A stretch of DNA of 64,000 nucleotides. It comes from Planctomycetota bacterium. Lineage in GTDB: Bacteria > Planctomycetota > UBA8742 > UBA2392. Under the pieces are notes generated by a model. The model made no database searches. It was not told the origin of the DNA and saw only the letters and a program-made list of their open reading frames with translations. The position numbers and the translations under genes are program-made. Below are positions 24,811-33,784 of the stretch, piece after piece. The stretch is from the NCBI GenBank assembly GCA_003576915.1, contig QEVF01000003.1, forward strand, positions 177,737 to 241,736, written 5' to 3'. Each line of letters begins with the position of its first letter. Position 1 is the stretch's first letter.

Positions 24811-25809
24811 ATGGCGCAGGCCCACTATCAGGTCATCGCCGGCATGGATGAAGCCGGGCTCGGACCCATCTTGGGCCCCTTGACCCTGGGCTATTCGGCC
24901 TTCGCCCTGCCCCAAGCCCTGAGTGCTGACGCCCTGCTTGCGGAGAACCTCTGGCAGCGCATGGGGGGAGCCATCGGCCGCAAGCCCGGAGAGCGCAAGC
25001 AGCGGCCCGTCGTCTGTGACTCCAAACAGATCTACAACCCTTCGAGGGGTCTCAGACCCCTCGAAGAAGAACTCCTCAGCTGGGCCTGCCTGCACGGCTT
25101 CAATGTGTCCAGCTTCGAACACTTCTATGCCTCCTTCTGCCCTCTGGCCCGTGAAAGACGCGGCGCCTACGACTGGTACGCTGCAACCCTTGCGCCCTTC
25201 CCGCTCCAGGCCGGCACCGGGCGAGCCGCGCTGCGCGCCGAGGCCCTGTCGCGGGCCCTGGCGCAGGGGGGCCTGGCCCTGCGCGAACTGGGGGCTGTGC
25301 CCGTGTTCGAGGGCGAGCTCAACCGGCTCATCGGCCGCACCGACAACAAGTCCAAGGCCGAGTTCGAAGTCGTGGGACGCGTCGTCGGCGAACTCTGGCG
25401 GCGGCACCGGCACCTGGCGGTGGTCTGTGACCGTCAGGGCGGCCGCGAACGCTATGGCCGCGCGCTCAAGAGCCAGTTCCCGGAGGCCGAAGTCTCGGCC
25501 TTTGTGGAATCGACCAAGATCTCCAGTTACGAACTGGTGGTGCCGGGCGAGCGCGATGAGCCGCGCTTGTTCATCGCCTTTGTCGAAGAAGGCGACAACG
25601 ACCATCTGCCCGTGGCCCTGGCCAGCATGGCGGCAAAGTACCTGCGCGAGACCATGATGCAGCTCTTCAACGACTGGTTTGTCGCCCGCCAGCCCGGGCT
25701 GGAGCGTACGGCGGGCTACTACCAGGACGGCCGCCGTTTCCTGCAGGACACCGCCGAGCTTCGCCGCAGCCTGGGCCTCGACGACGCCCGGCTGATTCGC
25801 GCGCGCTAG
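24811..25809 (+). CDS. RNase HII-like nuclease-superfamily protein
   Basis: A 332-residue protein whose N-terminus (GMDEAGLGPILGP, Asp13-Glu14) matches the RNase HII pattern GxDEAGRGPxxGP. Later blocks also fit: DSKQIY (RNase HII has DSKxL), VVCDRQGGRERY around an acidic position, and LASMAAKYLRE (compare SIxAKVxRD). The Arg of DEAGRGP is Leu here, and the protein is about 130 residues longer than RnhB, with an insert near residues 75-180. It may be a divergent ribonuclease H cleaving RNA in RNA-DNA hybrids. A perfect 12-bp inverted repeat (25040-25066) lies within the coding sequence. Confidence 0.7.
   Translation: MAQAHYQVIAGMDEAGLGPILGPLTLGYSAFALPQALSADALLAENLWQRMGGAIGRKPGERKQRPVVCDSKQIYNPSRGLRPLEEELLSWACLHGFNVSSFEHFYASFCPLARERRGAYDWYAATLAPFPLQAGTGRAALRAEALSRALAQGGLALRELGAVPVFEGELNRLIGRTDNKSKAEFEVVGRVVGELWRRHRHLAVVCDRQGGRERYGRALKSQFPEAEVSAFVESTKISSYELVVPGERDEPRLFIAFVEEGDNDHLPVALASMAAKYLRETMMQLFNDWFVARQPGLERTAGYYQDGRRFLQDTAELRRSLGLDDARLIRAR
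25040..25066. repeat. Perfect 12-bp inverted repeat inside the RNase HII-like gene
   Basis: Arms 25040-25051 and 25055-25066 are perfect reverse complements around a 3-nt loop. In the coding frame it specifies part of PSRGLRPLEEE. No T-run follows. Confidence 0.7.
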
Positions 25810-25853
25810 TGCAGCCGCTTTTGCTTCTCCCGCGTCAACGCTAAAACACAGGC

Positions 25854-26606
25854 GTGAGCGACCTGTCTCCCGTGCTGCGCGGCGACCGCCTGACCAAGCG
25901 CTTTGGCAGTCGCAGCGTCGTGCGCGGCATCTCTGTCAGCGTGATGCCGGGCCAGATTGTGGGACTCCTGGGTCGAAACGGCGCCGGCAAGAGCACCACG
26001 TTCAAGATGCTGGCGGGACTGCTGCCGGTGGATGGCGGAGAGGTGGAACTTGGCGGCCGCAATGTGACGGCCTTGCCCATGCACAGGCGCGCCAGGCTGG
26101 GCCTGGGCTATCTGGCCCAGGAGCCCACCATCTTTGCCCGGCTCAGCGTTGAGGACAACCTGCGCATCGTGCTCGAGGGCAGCCCCATCAGGGGCCCTGA
26201 GCGAGCCCAGAGGCTGGAGGAACTGCTGGCCGACTTCGGCCTAGCCCGCGTGCGGGGCAACCTCGCCGGCCGCTGCAGCGGCGGAGAACGTCGGCGGCTG
26301 GAGATTGCCCGTACCCTGATCAACGAGCCCAAGGTCATCCTGCTGGATGAGCCCTTCGCCGGCGTCGATCCCATCGCTGTGGAAGACCTGCGCGGGCTCG
26401 TTTCGGGGCTGGTGCGGCGCGGCATGGCCATCCTGCTGACGGACCACAACGTGCGGGAGGTTCTGCCGATGACCGACAAGAGCTACATCATCGTTGAGGG
26501 GCAGGTCATCAAGGAAGGAGCCCCGCGCGAGATCGCGGAGGATGCCGTGGTGCGTCGCGAGTATCTGGGCGAGCGTTTCAAGCTGGACGAAGACCGCATG
26601 GTGTGA
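25854..26606 (+). CDS. lptB: LPS export ABC transporter ATP-binding protein LptB
   Basis: A 250-residue ABC ATPase with GRNGAGKSTTFKML (Walker A), Q-loop LAQEPTIFARLSVEDNL, signature CSGGERRRLEIARTL, LLDEPFAGVDPIAVED (Walker B and D-loop) and switch LLTDHNVREVL. FAGVDPIAVED and TDHNVRE are hallmarks of LptB over other branched ABC ATPases. LptB powers LPS extraction by LptFG at the inner membrane, implying an LPS-like outer membrane. The usual neighbours lptA, lptC and rpoN are absent. Start is GTG. Confidence 0.92.
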   Translation: MSDLSPVLRGDRLTKRFGSRSVVRGISVSVMPGQIVGLLGRNGAGKSTTFKMLAGLLPVDGGEVELGGRNVTALPMHRRARLGLGYLAQEPTIFARLSVEDNLRIVLEGSPIRGPERAQRLEELLADFGLARVRGNLAGRCSGGERRRLEIARTLINEPKVILLDEPFAGVDPIAVEDLRGLVSGLVRRGMAILLTDHNVREVLPMTDKSYIIVEGQVIKEGAPREIAEDAVVRREYLGERFKLDEDRMV

Positions 26607-26726
26607 ACCTGGATGCCGGGCCGGCCGGGCAGCGGTGAGGGGGTCCGCGGGCCTGGCGTTTGGGCCCCGGCTGCGGCAGGGTCCGGTAATCCAAGTGCTG
26701 ATGCAGCGTTACTTTGCGCACGACAA

Positions 26727-26755
26727 TTGACAGTCTTTCGCCAAGCGGGTACGTT
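26727..26755 (+). promoter_or_regulatory. Candidate sigma-70-type promoter upstream of the PP2C gene
   Basis: A perfect -35 hexamer TTGACA (26727-26732), a 17-bp spacer and a weak -10, TACGTT (26750-26755). The phosphatase ATG at 26816 is 60 bp downstream. Confidence 0.5.
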
Positions 26756-26815
26756 ACGGGACTACTTGAAGTTGTGAGGCGTGTGTTTCTGTGCGTTTAG
26801 CCTGGACTACCCTCC

Positions 26816-27583
26816 ATGCCTGACACCGATGTGGGGCACAAGGACGGCGTCATGGTCGTAAGATTTGCCGCCGCCACAGATGTAGGGATGCAGCGCAAGA
26901 ACAACGAAGACGCTTCGATCGTCATCGAGGAGTCCTGTTTTTGCGCTGTGGCTGACGGCATGGGCGGCCACCTCGGCGGTGAAATCGCGTCCCACATCGC
27001 CATTGAAACGCTCCAACAGGCCTTCAAGTCGCGCAACGGCAGTTCCAACGAGCGCAAAGACGCCGAACTGCTCACCAAGTCCATCAAGAACGCCAACAAG
27101 GAAATCTACCGGCGGGGCAACTCCGATGCCGCGCTTCGCAACATGGGCACGACCATTGTTGCCGTGGTGATTTCGGGCGATTACGTCGTGTTTGCCAATG
27201 TGGGGGACAGTCGCATTTACCGCATGCGTGAAGGTGAGCTGAGCCAGATCACGGAAGACCATTCGTGGGTGGGCGAGCTGCGCAAGAAGAACCTGATTTC
27301 AGCCGAGGATGCCCGCTCACACCCGCTGAAGAACATTATCACGCGGGCCCTGGGCATGGAGCCTGCTGTGGAAGTGGACGTCAAATGGGAGAAGGTCAAG
27401 GCCGGTGACCTGTTCCTGCTTTGCAGCGACGGCCTCACGGACCTCGTGCCTGACGAGCAGATCAAGTCCATTCTTCTCAAGCATGGCAAAGAGCTTGAGG
27501 CCGCCACCAGGGACCTGGTGGCAGCGGCCAACGCGGCGGGGGGCAGCGACAACATCACAGTCAGCCTTGCCCTTGTGGAATAG
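26816..27583 (+). CDS. PP2C-family Ser/Thr protein phosphatase
   Basis: A 255-residue stand-alone PP2C phosphatase of the Stp/PrpC type. Motifs are MQRKNNEDA, VADGMGGHLGGE, MGTTIVAVV, NVGDSRIYRM, DHSW, RALGME, LLCSDGLTDLV and GSDNITV. These give a complete set of metal-binding Asp and Gly residues. The enzyme is Mn/Mg dependent and reverses Ser/Thr phosphorylation. A kinase partner lies in this window at 51778 but is not adjacent. It is followed by a 300-bp gap and an ECF sigma gene. Confidence 0.93.
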   Translation: MPDTDVGHKDGVMVVRFAAATDVGMQRKNNEDASIVIEESCFCAVADGMGGHLGGEIASHIAIETLQQAFKSRNGSSNERKDAELLTKSIKNANKEIYRRGNSDAALRNMGTTIVAVVISGDYVVFANVGDSRIYRMREGELSQITEDHSWVGELRKKNLISAEDARSHPLKNIITRALGMEPAVEVDVKWEKVKAGDLFLLCSDGLTDLVPDEQIKSILLKHGKELEAATRDLVAAANAAGGSDNITVSLALVE

Positions 27584-27883
27584 CCGGTTGCGGAAGATGT
27601 CCTGTTTGGCCTCCGATTCCGTTACTTCTGCCGGAAAAGTCGAATCCTGGATGCCGGCAGCGACCTGCGGGGGGCGGTTTTTTCCCTGCGACAAGTCCCC
27701 TTCGCGGTGGTTTCATAGGCACACGAAGCGCGATGGAGTTCGCGGGCGGCGAGCAAACCTGTCCGGCGCCGGCGTTTAGCGTGGGGCCGCCCCGGGGGCC
27801 ATTCGTATTTCCGGAGTTTCCGTGAATTCCAATTGAGGAATGCGGGTGGCAGTTTCGTTCAATTCAGTGTGGTGATCGCCCCG
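27584..27883 (+). other. Intergenic region between PP2C and the ECF sigma gene
   Basis: No gene was found in these 300 bases. A run of six Ts (27678-27683) follows a G-rich stretch and could be a weak terminator. The last 60 bases before the sigma gene are AT-richer and probably hold its promoter; no consensus could be assigned with confidence. Confidence 0.4.
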
Positions 27884-28420
27884 ATGACGGACGTTTCGGA
27901 AGCCGAACTGCTGGCCCGTTATCAGCGGGGCGACCTTGAGGCGTTCACGCGCATCTATGAGCGCTTCAAGGCCGGCCTCTATGGCTACGCTCTGAGCCTG
28001 TGCGGCAGCGCGGCGCGGGCCCAGGACGTCACCCAGGAAGTCTGGATGAAGTTCATCGAGCGCGTGGAGAAACTGGCGCCGGACACGAGGCTGGGCGCCT
28101 ATCTTTACACGGCCCTGCGCAACCGGGTGATTGACGAGGCCCGTCGGCGAAAGAGCGAGCAGAAGGCTCTGGAACATCAGGGCGGACAGGAAACGCTGGT
28201 GCTGCCGGCGGACCCCCTGACGGGTGCGGAGGAAGCGGCCCGGCTCAATGAAGCCCTGGCCGAGCTTCCCGAGGAGCAGCGCGAGACAGTTTTATTGAGG
28301 CTTTACGGCGCGTTTACGTTTGAAGAAGTGGCGGAGTTGACGGGCGCGCCGGCCAAGACCGTGATGTCGCGGTACAGGCTGGCCCTGGACAAACTCAGGG
28401 CCGCCCTGAGCGCCCGTTAG
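27884..28420 (+). CDS. ECF-type RNA polymerase sigma factor
   Basis: A 178-residue sigma-70 family ECF factor. Region 2 is seen in LLARYQRGDLEAFTRIYERF through DVTQEVWMKFIERVEKL and ALRNRVIDEARRR. Region 4 is LPEEQRETVLLRLYGAFTFEEVAELTGAPAKTVMSRYRLALDKLR. The ATG at 27884 (MTDVSEAELL) fits the usual start; the frame is open for 17 codons before it. The next gene encodes a zinc-ribbon membrane protein that takes the place of an anti-sigma factor. The stop codon TAG forms part of the left end of the small repeat element at 28418. Confidence 0.9.
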   Translation: MTDVSEAELLARYQRGDLEAFTRIYERFKAGLYGYALSLCGSAARAQDVTQEVWMKFIERVEKLAPDTRLGAYLYTALRNRVIDEARRRKSEQKALEHQGGQETLVLPADPLTGAEEAARLNEALAELPEEQRETVLLRLYGAFTFEEVAELTGAPAKTVMSRYRLALDKLRAALSAR

Positions 28421-28598
28421 GCTCTGTCCTGTGAATCGTTTGTCGCGAGCACGTGCGAGCACGACAGATGGCGAGCTTTGGAGGCGACTTGGAGCCGGAG
28501 GCGCGGCCGAGCCACGTTGAGGACACCAGGTGCCTGAACAGGCCGCAAACAGGCCGCACAGCCCTGTGTAGCAAGGGGATTCACGGAAACAGAGCCTA
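28418..28598. mobile_element. MITE-like element with terminal inverted repeats and TA flanks
   Basis: This 181-bp stretch has ends TAGGCTCTGT (28418-28427) and ACAGAGCCTA (28589-28598), which are perfect inverted repeats. The repeat continues after a short mismatch with GTGAATC (28431-28437) and GATTCAC (28578-28584). The TA at each outer edge fits the TA duplication of IS630/Tc1-mariner elements, leaving GGCTCTGT as the terminal repeat. There is no ORF inside, so it would be non-autonomous. It fills the gap between the sigma gene and the gene at 28607. Confidence 0.55.
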
Positions 28599-28606
28599 GA
28601 GCAACC

Positions 28607-31378
28607 ATGACGCAAGACGACGCATTTCTGGATAACCTGAGGCCGCCGCAGCCGCCTTCCGGCCTGGACGCCGCAATCCTGGCCCAGGCCTCGGCCAAGG
28701 CTGCGGCATTGGCCGCGGGCGGGGGTGTGCCGCCTTTTGTTTCGGGACAGAAGTCCTACGATGTTGAACCACAGCGCAAGGCAGGACCGGCCAAGGCCGG
28801 GGCGAAGGAGCCACCGATGGAACCCATTGTTTTCCCGTGCCCGGCGTGCGGCACGAAGTACAGCGTGCCCCAGCAGCATGCGGGCAAATCCACCACCTGC
28901 AAGAAGTGCGGCGCCTCGATCATGGTGCCCGTGCCGCAGGTCGCCAACCCGACCATCATCGGCGGCACCCGCACCATCCGCCGGTCGGACATCGAGGACG
29001 CGAGCTCCTCTGAGCGCGCGGCCCCCGTGGTGAAGAAGGCCACGGCGCCGGTGCCCAAACCCGGCCCCAAAAAGCCTACGGCTAACTTTGACGTGGACAT
29101 GAAGGGCGGTGACTCGGTCCTGCGCAAGGAAGAGACTGTGATCTCGCACCCGCCCACGGGCGTGGGTACGAGGCCCCATCCTTCGCGCGTGCCCCCGCCG
29201 CCCGCGCGCGGCCAGGGCCGACCTGTGCCCGGGGGGCGCCCCGCGCCATTGCCCGGCCAGCCCGGCGCGAAGAAGAAGAACCCCATGCCGCTCTATCTCG
29301 GCATCGGCGGCGGCGTCATCGTTCTGATCATCATCTTGGGCGTCATCATCGGCAATTCGGGCAAGACTCCGGGCACCTCCGGCGGGGGCGGCGGCAAGGA
29401 CGGCCAGACCTCCGGGGACGGGCCCAGGACCCCCGCACTGAGCGAAGACGAAAAGCTGCTGGCTCAGTTCGACACGGACCTCAAGAACGAAATCGGCCTG
29501 CAGTCGGAAGACATCAAGAACCGCTACGTGCAGGCCCGCGACAAGGCCAAGGCCGAAGGCAAGTTCAAGGACCGGTTCAAGAGCTACCAGAACCAGTTCC
29601 AGTCTCTGCTTGAAAAACGCGTGACCGGATCGAGCAGCAAGCGCGAGGTTACCGAAGTCGCCCTCATGCTGCACAACGACGGCTACCAGGTGAACGCGCT
29701 GCTGGAGAAGGCCCGCACTCTGATGGACCGTTATCGCGTCGTGCGCAAGGTTGAAAACGGCGTGGAGCGCGAGTTCAAGGTGCCCAGCGAAGCTTACATG
29801 CAGATCTGCGAAATCCTGGGCTATCGCAAGTATGAACAGCCGCCGGAGTTCGACGACTACCAGGCGTGGGCCCTCAAAGAGTGGGGCGAGTGGGCCAGGC
29901 GCCTGCGCGACATCCAGAACGATGTCGGCGGCGACGACTTCTTCAACCCCCAACAGCTCGAAGAAATCAAGGGCTACGAGGCCAAGTGCCGCGAGGCAGG
30001 CGAGGCCCTCAAGGCGCGGCACGCCAAGGACGGCTTTGCCATCAACGCGCGTGAAGCCTTCCTGCGCTTCAAGCAGGCCAACGTCAAGGGCATGAAGAAG
30101 GCGATGTTCTCACCCGATGCTCTGGGCCGCGGCAACGAAGAGTTTGAAGATGTCTGGGGATACACCTACTGGAATCCCTTCCTGGTGCTCGTCGAAAAGG
30201 CGCCGGGCCGCGACGTGGCGGACCTCGAGCGCAGTTTCGCCGTCAAGGCCAACATGCTGCGCCAGCTTGTGAGCTGGTTCCAGGAGAACCTGGTCAAGCC
30301 CTTCAACCTCCAGCGCACGGTTCCCACGGAAGGCTCCACGGTCAGCCGTAAGGCCGAACTCAAGGGCCGCAAGTTTGATACCCCCGGCCAGCTTGCGGAG
30401 GCCGAGGGCTGGGCCCTTGAAATTCTGGTGCTCAAGGACGGCCAGACCTACCAGCAGTTCCTGGAGGACTTCATGGGTGGCGGCATGCCCGGCGCCCGCG
30501 CCCACTATTACCTGCCCCTGCGCCACATCGTGACCTGGGACGACCCCAACGCCGTGGCCGGCAACGAGGAGGACTGGTCCAACGAGTCCACTCTCATGCA
30601 CGAGACGTTTCACATGCTGTCGGACCACTATGCCGCCAACCCCCTCGATTGGGAGCGCGTCAACCGCCAGTGGCGTCCCAAGGAAGTCCGCCCCCGGTAC
30701 TTCAACGTCATGATCCAGGAGGGCCTGACGGACTCCGTGGCCGGCTTTGCCAAGTCCGACGACACCGAGAAGGCCGAGTACAAGTTCATGCAGACCAACT
30801 TCCTGCGCCTGAACAACTGGAAGCTGGTCTACGAGAAGTATACGGGCAAGAAGAACCTCTTCCGCATCCAGGACATGCTGCGCTGCATGAACTACCCCCA
30901 GTGTGCCCAGGTCGGCTTTGAACGCATGCGCGAACTCAAGCTCAACCTTCGCGTGGACCAGAACTTCTTCGTGGCGGTGTTCTATGCCGCCTCCTGCCAG
31001 GCCAGCACCTTCCTCTTCCACTACAAGGAAAACGGCCGCCTCAAGTATCGCGACAAGTGGCTCGACTACATCAAGGCCGACTACGCCGGCGAAGTCGAGA
31101 AGAAGTCCTTCGACTCCAAGCCCTTCATCGATCACTTCAAGAAGGTGTTCGGCATCAGCAGCGACAAGGACTGGGACAAGCTTGACGAGGAGTTCGTCAA
31201 GTTCACCCTCGACCTCGAGGCCAAGAACGTCGGCAAGGACACCTCCGGCGCCCGCGTCCGTGATGACGAAGACGGTGACGGCTCGCCCAACGGTCCCCAG
31301 GGTCAGCGCAGCTTCGGCAGGAAACTCGCCCTGCCCTCGCGCGACGAGGAAGAGAGGCACGCCCTGCGCGCCGCCTAG
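28607..31378 (+). CDS. Membrane protein with zinc ribbon and gluzincin-type HExxH domain
   Basis: A 923-residue protein. The N-terminus (MTQDDAFLDNLRPPQPPSGL) resembles the start of planctomycete anti-sigma-type proteins. A zinc ribbon with CPAC (Cys78, Cys81) and CKKC (Cys98, Cys101), like MJ0042, is followed by a Pro-rich linker and one membrane helix (229-249). The large outer domain contains HETFH (His665, Glu666, His669) and QEGLTDSVAG (Glu705), the spacing of a gluzincin metalloprotease of the peptidase-MA/DUF1570 type. It follows the ECF sigma gene on the same strand. It may couple an outside signal to the sigma factor through its cytoplasmic ribbon (inference). Confidence 0.75.
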   Translation: MTQDDAFLDNLRPPQPPSGLDAAILAQASAKAAALAAGGGVPPFVSGQKSYDVEPQRKAGPAKAGAKEPPMEPIVFPCPACGTKYSVPQQHAGKSTTCKKCGASIMVPVPQVANPTIIGGTRTIRRSDIEDASSSERAAPVVKKATAPVPKPGPKKPTANFDVDMKGGDSVLRKEETVISHPPTGVGTRPHPSRVPPPPARGQGRPVPGGRPAPLPGQPGAKKKNPMPLYLGIGGGVIVLIIILGVIIGNSGKTPGTSGGGGGKDGQTSGDGPRTPALSEDEKLLAQFDTDLKNEIGLQSEDIKNRYVQARDKAKAEGKFKDRFKSYQNQFQSLLEKRVTGSSSKREVTEVALMLHNDGYQVNALLEKARTLMDRYRVVRKVENGVEREFKVPSEAYMQICEILGYRKYEQPPEFDDYQAWALKEWGEWARRLRDIQNDVGGDDFFNPQQLEEIKGYEAKCREAGEALKARHAKDGFAINAREAFLRFKQANVKGMKKAMFSPDALGRGNEEFEDVWGYTYWNPFLVLVEKAPGRDVADLERSFAVKANMLRQLVSWFQENLVKPFNLQRTVPTEGSTVSRKAELKGRKFDTPGQLAEAEGWALEILVLKDGQTYQQFLEDFMGGGMPGARAHYYLPLRHIVTWDDPNAVAGNEEDWSNESTLMHETFHMLSDHYAANPLDWERVNRQWRPKEVRPRYFNVMIQEGLTDSVAGFAKSDDTEKAEYKFMQTNFLRLNNWKLVYEKYTGKKNLFRIQDMLRCMNYPQCAQVGFERMRELKLNLRVDQNFFVAVFYAASCQASTFLFHYKENGRLKYRDKWLDYIKADYAGEVEKKSFDSKPFIDHFKKVFGISSDKDWDKLDEEFVKFTLDLEAKNVGKDTSGARVRDDEDGDGSPNGPQGQRSFGRKLALPSRDEEERHALRAA

Positions 31379-31414
31379 CCCCGGTCCCGGCCTTCGCGGA
31401 CGCGGAAACTCAGC

Positions 31415-31437
31415 GGGGCGGCCCTCAGGGCCGCCCC
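31415..31437. terminator. Convergent terminator hairpin
   Basis: A perfect 10-bp GC stem (31415-31424 with 31428-31437) and 3-nt loop lie between the converging genes ending at 31378 and 31485. A second perfect 9-bp stem (31455-31463 with 31472-31480) follows. T-tracts are weak. Confidence 0.6.
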
Positions 31438-31484
31438 CGCCCGCTTCATCGCCTGCCCGCCGGAACACCAGCCGGCGGGCTGGC

Positions 31485-33560
31485 CTATTTCGGTTCCGCT
31501 TCCACCAGGCGGCCCGCGTTCAGCCGCGCCACGGTGTCGAGGTAGTGACGCCATTGTTCCTTGGCGTGGAGGCTGACCACTTCGATGTTCACCCGGGTAA
31601 AGGCGTTGCTGCGCTGGACCTGCTCGATCAGGGCCAGGCTCAGGGGGTCGCCGTCGGTCAGCACCAGTATGGTGTCGGCCTCGCCCCGCTCGCACAGCAC
31701 ACACAGCGCGGCCTTGATATCCGTGCCGCCCTTGATTTCGCTGGAAAGCAGCCAGCTCAGGGCGTTGCGCCTGGACTCCAGGTCGTTGACCACGCGCTTG
31801 TCGCCCATCATCACGCTCTCCGTGTTGAACAGTGTGATGCCGAACTTCGCCTTTTCGTTCATGCCGTCCAGGGCCGCCGCGATTTCGCAGGCCGCCACGT
31901 GAAAGCGCGGCAGGAAGCCGTCACGCACCAGCCGGTTGACCTCAGCGCGGCGCTTGAGCACGTCCGCCTTGCGGGCCTTGAAATCGGGGCGCCTGGGCTC
32001 CCGTGTGACCGGGTCGATCATGGAGATGCTGCGGTCGATGGCAAACTCGACGTTTTCGCTGTCGATCTCAAGGCCGTAGAAGCGCGCCCGTGTTTTCTTG
32101 GCCGTGCGGGTGACCTTCGCGCCTCGCAGGGTTGCGAGCTTGCCCTCGGCGGGCTTGAAGTTGGGGTTGGCTGAAAACCATTGCTCCCACTTGGCCAGGT
32201 CGTCACCGAAGTCCACGCCCGTCAGGTCCGCCAGCAGCGCCATGGCCTCGTGGAAAAGGCGGCCATCGCCCTGGCGCCTGGCCAGGGCAAAGGCCAGGGG
32301 CGCGCCTTCGGGCAGGCGCAGGGCCAGCACGTACTCAAGGGCGGCGCTGGCCACGTACCAGCAGTCGTCTGCCAGCAAGTCGAGGGCCGCCTGCTTGCAC
32401 TCCGGCAACTTGCCCTTCGCGGCGGCCAGCAGTGCGGCCGAGCGCCTCTGGGGCCTTTCCTTGTCCGCCAGCCAGGCACTGAGGCGCCCCTGGAAGGCCT
32501 CCCCCCTTACGCCCGCCGCCGCAGCGGCCAAAAGCGCATGGCCTGCGAGCTTGTCGCTGTCGGAGTTCAACAGGGGCAAGAGAGCCTCGGCGGTCCTGGC
32601 CAGTTCGTCGCCTTCCAGGGCCTTGGGCGCACGCTGCAGCCAGCGCAGGCCCAGAAGAATCTCATCGGGTTCGCTGCGACCCAGGGCGCCCAACGCCAGC
32701 TTGACGTCAACGCCACAGGCGCAATAGCTGAACAGCCAGGAGAAAAGCTCCATGTCCACGCTTTTGTCGATGGTGTCCCGGGCCTCGAAAATGGCCTGAT
32801 GCGACTCCTTGCGCGTCAACCTCGACAGCAGGCTGCCGAACAGGTGCGGCCGCACCCCCACGCCCAGATTCACGCGCTTCTTCGCGAACTTCAGCACTTC
32901 GCTCAGGGCGTCCGTTTCCAGCGCGCCGCCCACGGCAAAGTGGGCGGCAAAGCTCGCATCCTCAATTCCTGCCAGCTTTGACAGGCCGTCAATGCCGCGC
33001 CGGTCCCCGTGTTTGAGCAGCCCGCCCACGGCCAGACGCCGGGCGTCGGCGCTTTTTGAAATCTGGGCCACGGTGTCGAGCTGCTTGAGGCCTTCCGTGC
33101 CGCCGGCGTCAATCAGGGCGAGGGCCGCGGCGGCGGCCGAGCCGTCGTCGGTCAGGGCGACGTCCTTGAGTTCGCGCAGGGGGGCTTCAGCGCCGTAGCC
33201 GCCCAGCCAGCGCACACAGGCGGCGCGGCGCTGGGGTTCCTTGCAGCGGTTGTAGAGTTTGAGCAGGTCCTTGCCGTCCTTGGCGAGTTTATGGGCCACG
33301 AGGGCTTTGGCCGCCTCGCCGGCGGTGTCGAAGTCAGCTTCTTTTTCAACGAGTTCGAGCAGGAAATCGTCAACCGTTCGCTCGCTTTCCAGCCCCAGCT
33401 CCGTCAGCCACTCGAGGCGCTCACTCTTGGGCGCCTTGGGCCAGGCCTTCTTGATGTCCTTGAGGCGGTCCTTCAGGGCCTTGGCGTCGGCCACGGCGGC
33501 CTGTGTGCCCAGCAGCAGGCAAAGCAGCAGCGGGAAGATCCGGCCCAATGTTCTCGTCAA
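31485..33560 (-). CDS. Exported HEAT-repeat protein with C-terminal VWA domain
   Basis: A 691-residue protein with a signal peptide (about residues 1-25, ending near AVADA). Residues about 30-450 are helical repeats of HEAT type. The C-terminal VWA domain (about 500-690) has the MIDAS motif IDRSIS (Asp509-x-Ser-x-Ser513) and VLTDGDP. Such proteins are common in planctomycetes and probably act in protein-protein contacts in the periplasm or at the surface. Partners are unknown. It is divergent from the DUF1549/DUF1553 gene, with 224 bp between them. Confidence 0.8.
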   Translation of the reverse strand: MTRTLGRIFPLLLCLLLGTQAAVADAKALKDRLKDIKKAWPKAPKSERLEWLTELGLESERTVDDFLLELVEKEADFDTAGEAAKALVAHKLAKDGKDLLKLYNRCKEPQRRAACVRWLGGYGAEAPLRELKDVALTDDGSAAAAALALIDAGGTEGLKQLDTVAQISKSADARRLAVGGLLKHGDRRGIDGLSKLAGIEDASFAAHFAVGGALETDALSEVLKFAKKRVNLGVGVRPHLFGSLLSRLTRKESHQAIFEARDTIDKSVDMELFSWLFSYCACGVDVKLALGALGRSEPDEILLGLRWLQRAPKALEGDELARTAEALLPLLNSDSDKLAGHALLAAAAAGVRGEAFQGRLSAWLADKERPQRRSAALLAAAKGKLPECKQAALDLLADDCWYVASAALEYVLALRLPEGAPLAFALARRQGDGRLFHEAMALLADLTGVDFGDDLAKWEQWFSANPNFKPAEGKLATLRGAKVTRTAKKTRARFYGLEIDSENVEFAIDRSISMIDPVTREPRRPDFKARKADVLKRRAEVNRLVRDGFLPRFHVAACEIAAALDGMNEKAKFGITLFNTESVMMGDKRVVNDLESRRNALSWLLSSEIKGGTDIKAALCVLCERGEADTILVLTDGDPLSLALIEQVQRSNAFTRVNIEVVSLHAKEQWRHYLDTVARLNAGRLVEAEPK

Positions 33561-33784
33561 GGTGATCCCCTGTCTGTGTCCGGCTCTGTGCCTGCGCGCC
33601 GCAAAAGCTTACGCGCCAAGAGCGCGCCTTTCCCTGCCGAATTTCTGTAAGGGTGAGAAATGACAAGCCACCCACAGAGTGATGATGCTTGAAACTTGAA
33701 GAATCCGGTGACTCTCCCCTGGAACCGGCTTAGAATCGACATTGTCACGCTTTGCGCGAATCATACCAGCTCCATGGAGGCAGC

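Noticed and set aside
22716-24812. Minus-strand ORF of 698 codons
   Set aside because: Antisense to accC and the gene after it; accC is unmistakable.
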